A stretch of DNA of 63,279 nucleotides from Geodermatophilus ruber (GTDB lineage Bacteria > Actinomycetota > Actinomycetes > Mycobacteriales > Geodermatophilaceae), in the NCBI RefSeq assembly GCF_900114385.1, contig NZ_FOSW01000021.1, forward strand, positions 1 to 63,279. The letters are read 5' to 3'. Position 1 is the first letter of the stretch. Each line of letters opens with the position of its first letter. The notes beneath the pieces were generated by a model. That model was not told where the DNA came from. It worked only from the letters and a program-made list of their open reading frames with translations, and searched no databases. Position numbers and translations under genes: made by a program. Of the stretch, positions 61,272 through 63,279 are shown one piece after another.

Positions 61272-63041
61272 TCAGCCCTGCCCGAGGGTCGCCCGCCGCA
61301 GTTCGCCGGGGTCGCACTTGGGCACCCGGTCCGTCGTGAGCAGCCCGTTGACCTCCTGGTAGGTGTCGGTGAGCTGCGTCCAGCAGGCGCCGGCCAGCGC
61401 CTCGCTGGCGTGCACGGCCGCCCACTGCGCGCGGTAGCGCACCAGCAGGTCGTCGGGCGAGGAGGCGTCGGCGTAGCCCCACGGCTCGGTGCGGTCCGCG
61501 GCGCCCCCGATGGCCCGCGCGTTCAGCGACACCCCGCCGAACTCCGAGAGCACGACGGCCCGTCCCGCGGTCCCGGCCCGGTCCAGGTCGGCCAGGTGCC
61601 CGTCGCCCCGGCGGGTGGTGGCGGCGCGCTCGAGGTCCTCCCGGGACCGGTACCGCGCGGCCAGCGTGGCGGGGTCCTGCTCGTAGTCGTGGATGCCGAG
61701 CAGGCTGCCGCCGCGGGCCTCCCAGCCGTCGTTGGCCGAGACCGGGCGGGTGCCGTCCAGCGCGTCGGCGCTCGCGGCCAGCGCCGTGATCAGCGCCCGC
61801 TGGCGGACGTCGCGCTCGGCGTCGGGCACCCCCCACGACTCGTTGAGGGGCACCCAGGCGACGACGCTGGGGTGGCCCCGGTGCGCGGCGACCACCTCCG
61901 GCCACTCGCGCAGCAGGCGGGCGGTCGCCGTCGGCCCGGGGCGGTACGCCGAGGGCATCTCCGCCCAGACCAGCAGCCCCATCCGGTCGGCGAGGGCGAG
62001 GTAGCGGGGGTCCTCGGTCTTCTGGTGCTTGCGGGCCCCGGTGAAGCCCAGCGCCCGGGTGAGCTCCAGGTCGCGGCGCAGCGCGGCCGGATCGGGCGGG
62101 GTGGCGCCGGTGTCGGGCCAGTACCCCTGGTCGAGGACCAGCCGCAGCGGCACCGGGCGGCCGTTGACCAGCAGGCGCCCGTCGTCGACCTCCACCGACC
62201 GCAGCGCGGTGTAGCTCGCCACCTCGTCCAGGACCTCGCCGCCGTCGGTGACCAGCGCCAGCTCGGCGTCGAGAAGCCGCCCCCGACCGGGCTCCCAGAG
62301 CAGGCGTTCCCGGTCGTCGAGGCCGCCGTCCCCCACCTGCACGGTGCGCTCGACGACCGCGCCGTCGACCCGGACGGCGTCGTCGGCCAGCAGCCGGTCG
62401 CCGGCACGCAGCCGCAGGTGCAGCCGGGCGCCGGAGACCGGGGCGGCGAACTCCACGCGGACGTCGACCCGCAGCGTGCGCGGGTCCACGTGCCACTGCA
62501 CGTCGGCGATGTGCCGCACGGGCACCTGCTCCAGCCAGGGGGTGCGCCAGATCCCGGTGGTCCGCGGGTACCAGATCGCGTGCGGCTCGTCCCGCCAGTC
62601 CTGCTTGCCGCGCGGAGCCGCCAGGTCCAGCGGGTCGTCGTCCGCGCGGACGACGACGTCGGCGCCGTCGCCCAGGGCGTCGGTGACGTCGACACTGAAC
62701 GGCGTGTAGCCGCCCTCGTGCCGGGCGACGTGGGCGCCCCCCACCCAGACGTCGCAGATCCGGTCGACCGCGCCGAAGTGCAGCACGGCGCGGCGGCCGC
62801 CGGCGGGTGCCGGGAGCGACCGGCGGTACCAGGCGCGGCGCAGCGGCCCCTTCCAGTGCACACCGCTGGCCGGGGTCTCGGGGGCGTAGGGCACCCGGAT
62901 CCGCCGGTCGAAGGCCACACCGCCGACGGTTCCGGTCAGCTCCGGGTCGGCGGCGAACTCCCACTCCCCCTCGAGGGAGGTCCAGGGACGGCGCAGCAGC
63001 GGCCGGGGATGCAGGGTGGGGTCGGAAGGCACGGACTCCAC
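61272..63041 (-). CDS. Glycoside hydrolase family 2 protein
   Basis: A 589-residue GH2 enzyme: a sugar-binding jelly-roll domain (WYRRSLPAP, DVWVGGAHVARHEGGYTPF), an immunoglobulin-like middle domain, and a TIM barrel with acid/base Glu in WVPLNESWG and nucleophile Glu in VVLSEFGG. Members are beta-galactosidases, glucuronidases or mannosidases; the sequence does not choose. No signal peptide, so it is cytosolic. GTG 63041 is the first start in frame. Confidence 0.88.
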   Translation of the reverse strand: MESVPSDPTLHPRPLLRRPWTSLEGEWEFAADPELTGTVGGVAFDRRIRVPYAPETPASGVHWKGPLRRAWYRRSLPAPAGGRRAVLHFGAVDRICDVWVGGAHVARHEGGYTPFSVDVTDALGDGADVVVRADDDPLDLAAPRGKQDWRDEPHAIWYPRTTGIWRTPWLEQVPVRHIADVQWHVDPRTLRVDVRVEFAAPVSGARLHLRLRAGDRLLADDAVRVDGAVVERTVQVGDGGLDDRERLLWEPGRGRLLDAELALVTDGGEVLDEVASYTALRSVEVDDGRLLVNGRPVPLRLVLDQGYWPDTGATPPDPAALRRDLELTRALGFTGARKHQKTEDPRYLALADRMGLLVWAEMPSAYRPGPTATARLLREWPEVVAAHRGHPSVVAWVPLNESWGVPDAERDVRQRALITALAASADALDGTRPVSANDGWEARGGSLLGIHDYEQDPATLAARYRSREDLERAATTRRGDGHLADLDRAGTAGRAVVLSEFGGVSLNARAIGGAADRTEPWGYADASSPDDLLVRYRAQWAAVHASEALAGACWTQLTDTYQEVNGLLTTDRVPKCDPGELRRATLGQG

Positions 63042-63085
63042 CTCACCGGAGACCGCGCCGCCCGATCCAGTCGATCATCGGCGCA

Positions 63086-63279
63086 CTACAGCGGGCGGAC
63101 GGTCCCCAGCAGGTGGTCGGCGCCGCTGGTCACGTTCCGGACGGCGAGGTCCCAGCCGTCCTCGGCCCGCACCGTGGCCAGGGTGACCGTGGAGGGCAGG
63201 TACAGCGGCTTCTTGAACGCCACGTCGGCGGTGAACGCCTCGGGCAGCCGGCCCGACAGCGCGGCGAGGGCGCGGGCCT
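63086..63279 (-). CDS. MaoC-like acyl dehydratase, C-terminal part (continues beyond window)
   Basis: The minus strand reads ALAALSGRLPEAFTADVAFKKP, then YLPSTVTLATVRAEDGWDLAVRN and TSGADHLLGTVRPL before a TAG stop (63086-63088). This is the end of a hot-dog-fold MaoC dehydratase, as in the hydratase step of fatty-acid metabolism. The start lies outside the window. Confidence 0.7.
   Translation of the reverse strand, partial: ARALAALSGRLPEAFTADVAFKKPLYLPSTVTLATVRAEDGWDLAVRNVTSGADHLLGTVRPL

Overview
The window is very GC-rich DNA from an actinobacterium. The best fit is the Geodermatophilaceae (Blastococcus / Geodermatophilus / Modestobacter group). This rests on the base composition, GTG/TTG starts with 1-4 base gene overlaps, glucosyl-3-phosphoglycerate synthases, a two-component/GerMN-lipoprotein cluster, and above all a formate dehydrogenase whose selenocysteine codon is UAG, a recoding I recall being reported for this family. 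No plasmid, phage, insertion-sequence or CRISPR signature was seen.

Layout. (1) 1-22.8 kb is an exopolysaccharide locus. It opens with the end of a proline-rich protein and a sugar oxidoreductase. A leftward pair follows (cation/proton antiporter, ATP sulfurylase), then a histidine phosphatase. Next comes a tightly overlapping rightward operon: DegT aminotransferase, hexapeptide acyltransferase, initiating sugar-phosphate transferase, MurJ-type flippase, ligase/polymerase, Wzz/BY-kinase-like chain-length protein, polysaccharide deacetylase, ATP-grasp ligase, PSD-like decarboxylase. Leftward genes close it: glycosyltransferase, sulfotransferase-like protein, GH5 glucanase, tandem NodB protein. 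Together they suggest a capsule or secreted polymer carrying amino sugars and possibly sulfate. (2) 22.8-27.2 kb holds a small membrane protein and a cellulose synthase with a PilZ domain, coupled to a GH26-like lipoprotein. (3) 27.2-32.6 kb is a membrane-bound formate dehydrogenase operon (alpha, beta, NrfD-type gamma). Alpha is interrupted by an in-frame UAG followed at the canonical distance by a SECIS-like hairpin. A decayed copy of the beta/NrfD gene ends lies 4 kb away at 23.1-23.25 kb. (4) 32.9-39.8 kb encodes a metallo-hydrolase, DedA protein, membrane phosphodiesterase, two tandem gpgS genes and a glycosyltransferase. (5) 39.7-53.7 kb is mostly chromosomal housekeeping: dehydrogenases, TetR regulators, menB, a Nudix hydrolase, LOG protein, FAD reductase, two-component system with GerMN lipoprotein, STAS proteins and CorA. 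(6) 53.76-63.3 kb contains tRNA-Ser(UGA), a complete peptide ABC importer, an aldehyde dehydrogenase, a GH2 glycosidase and the end of a MaoC-like dehydratase.

The standout signals are UAG-encoded selenocysteine in formate dehydrogenase, a dispersed palindromic repeat family (four copies here) at gene borders, and a likely frameshift joining the deacetylase and ATP-grasp genes. The polysaccharide locus also contains several proteins with degenerate active sites. All functional calls come from reading translated sequence by eye; no database search was run.
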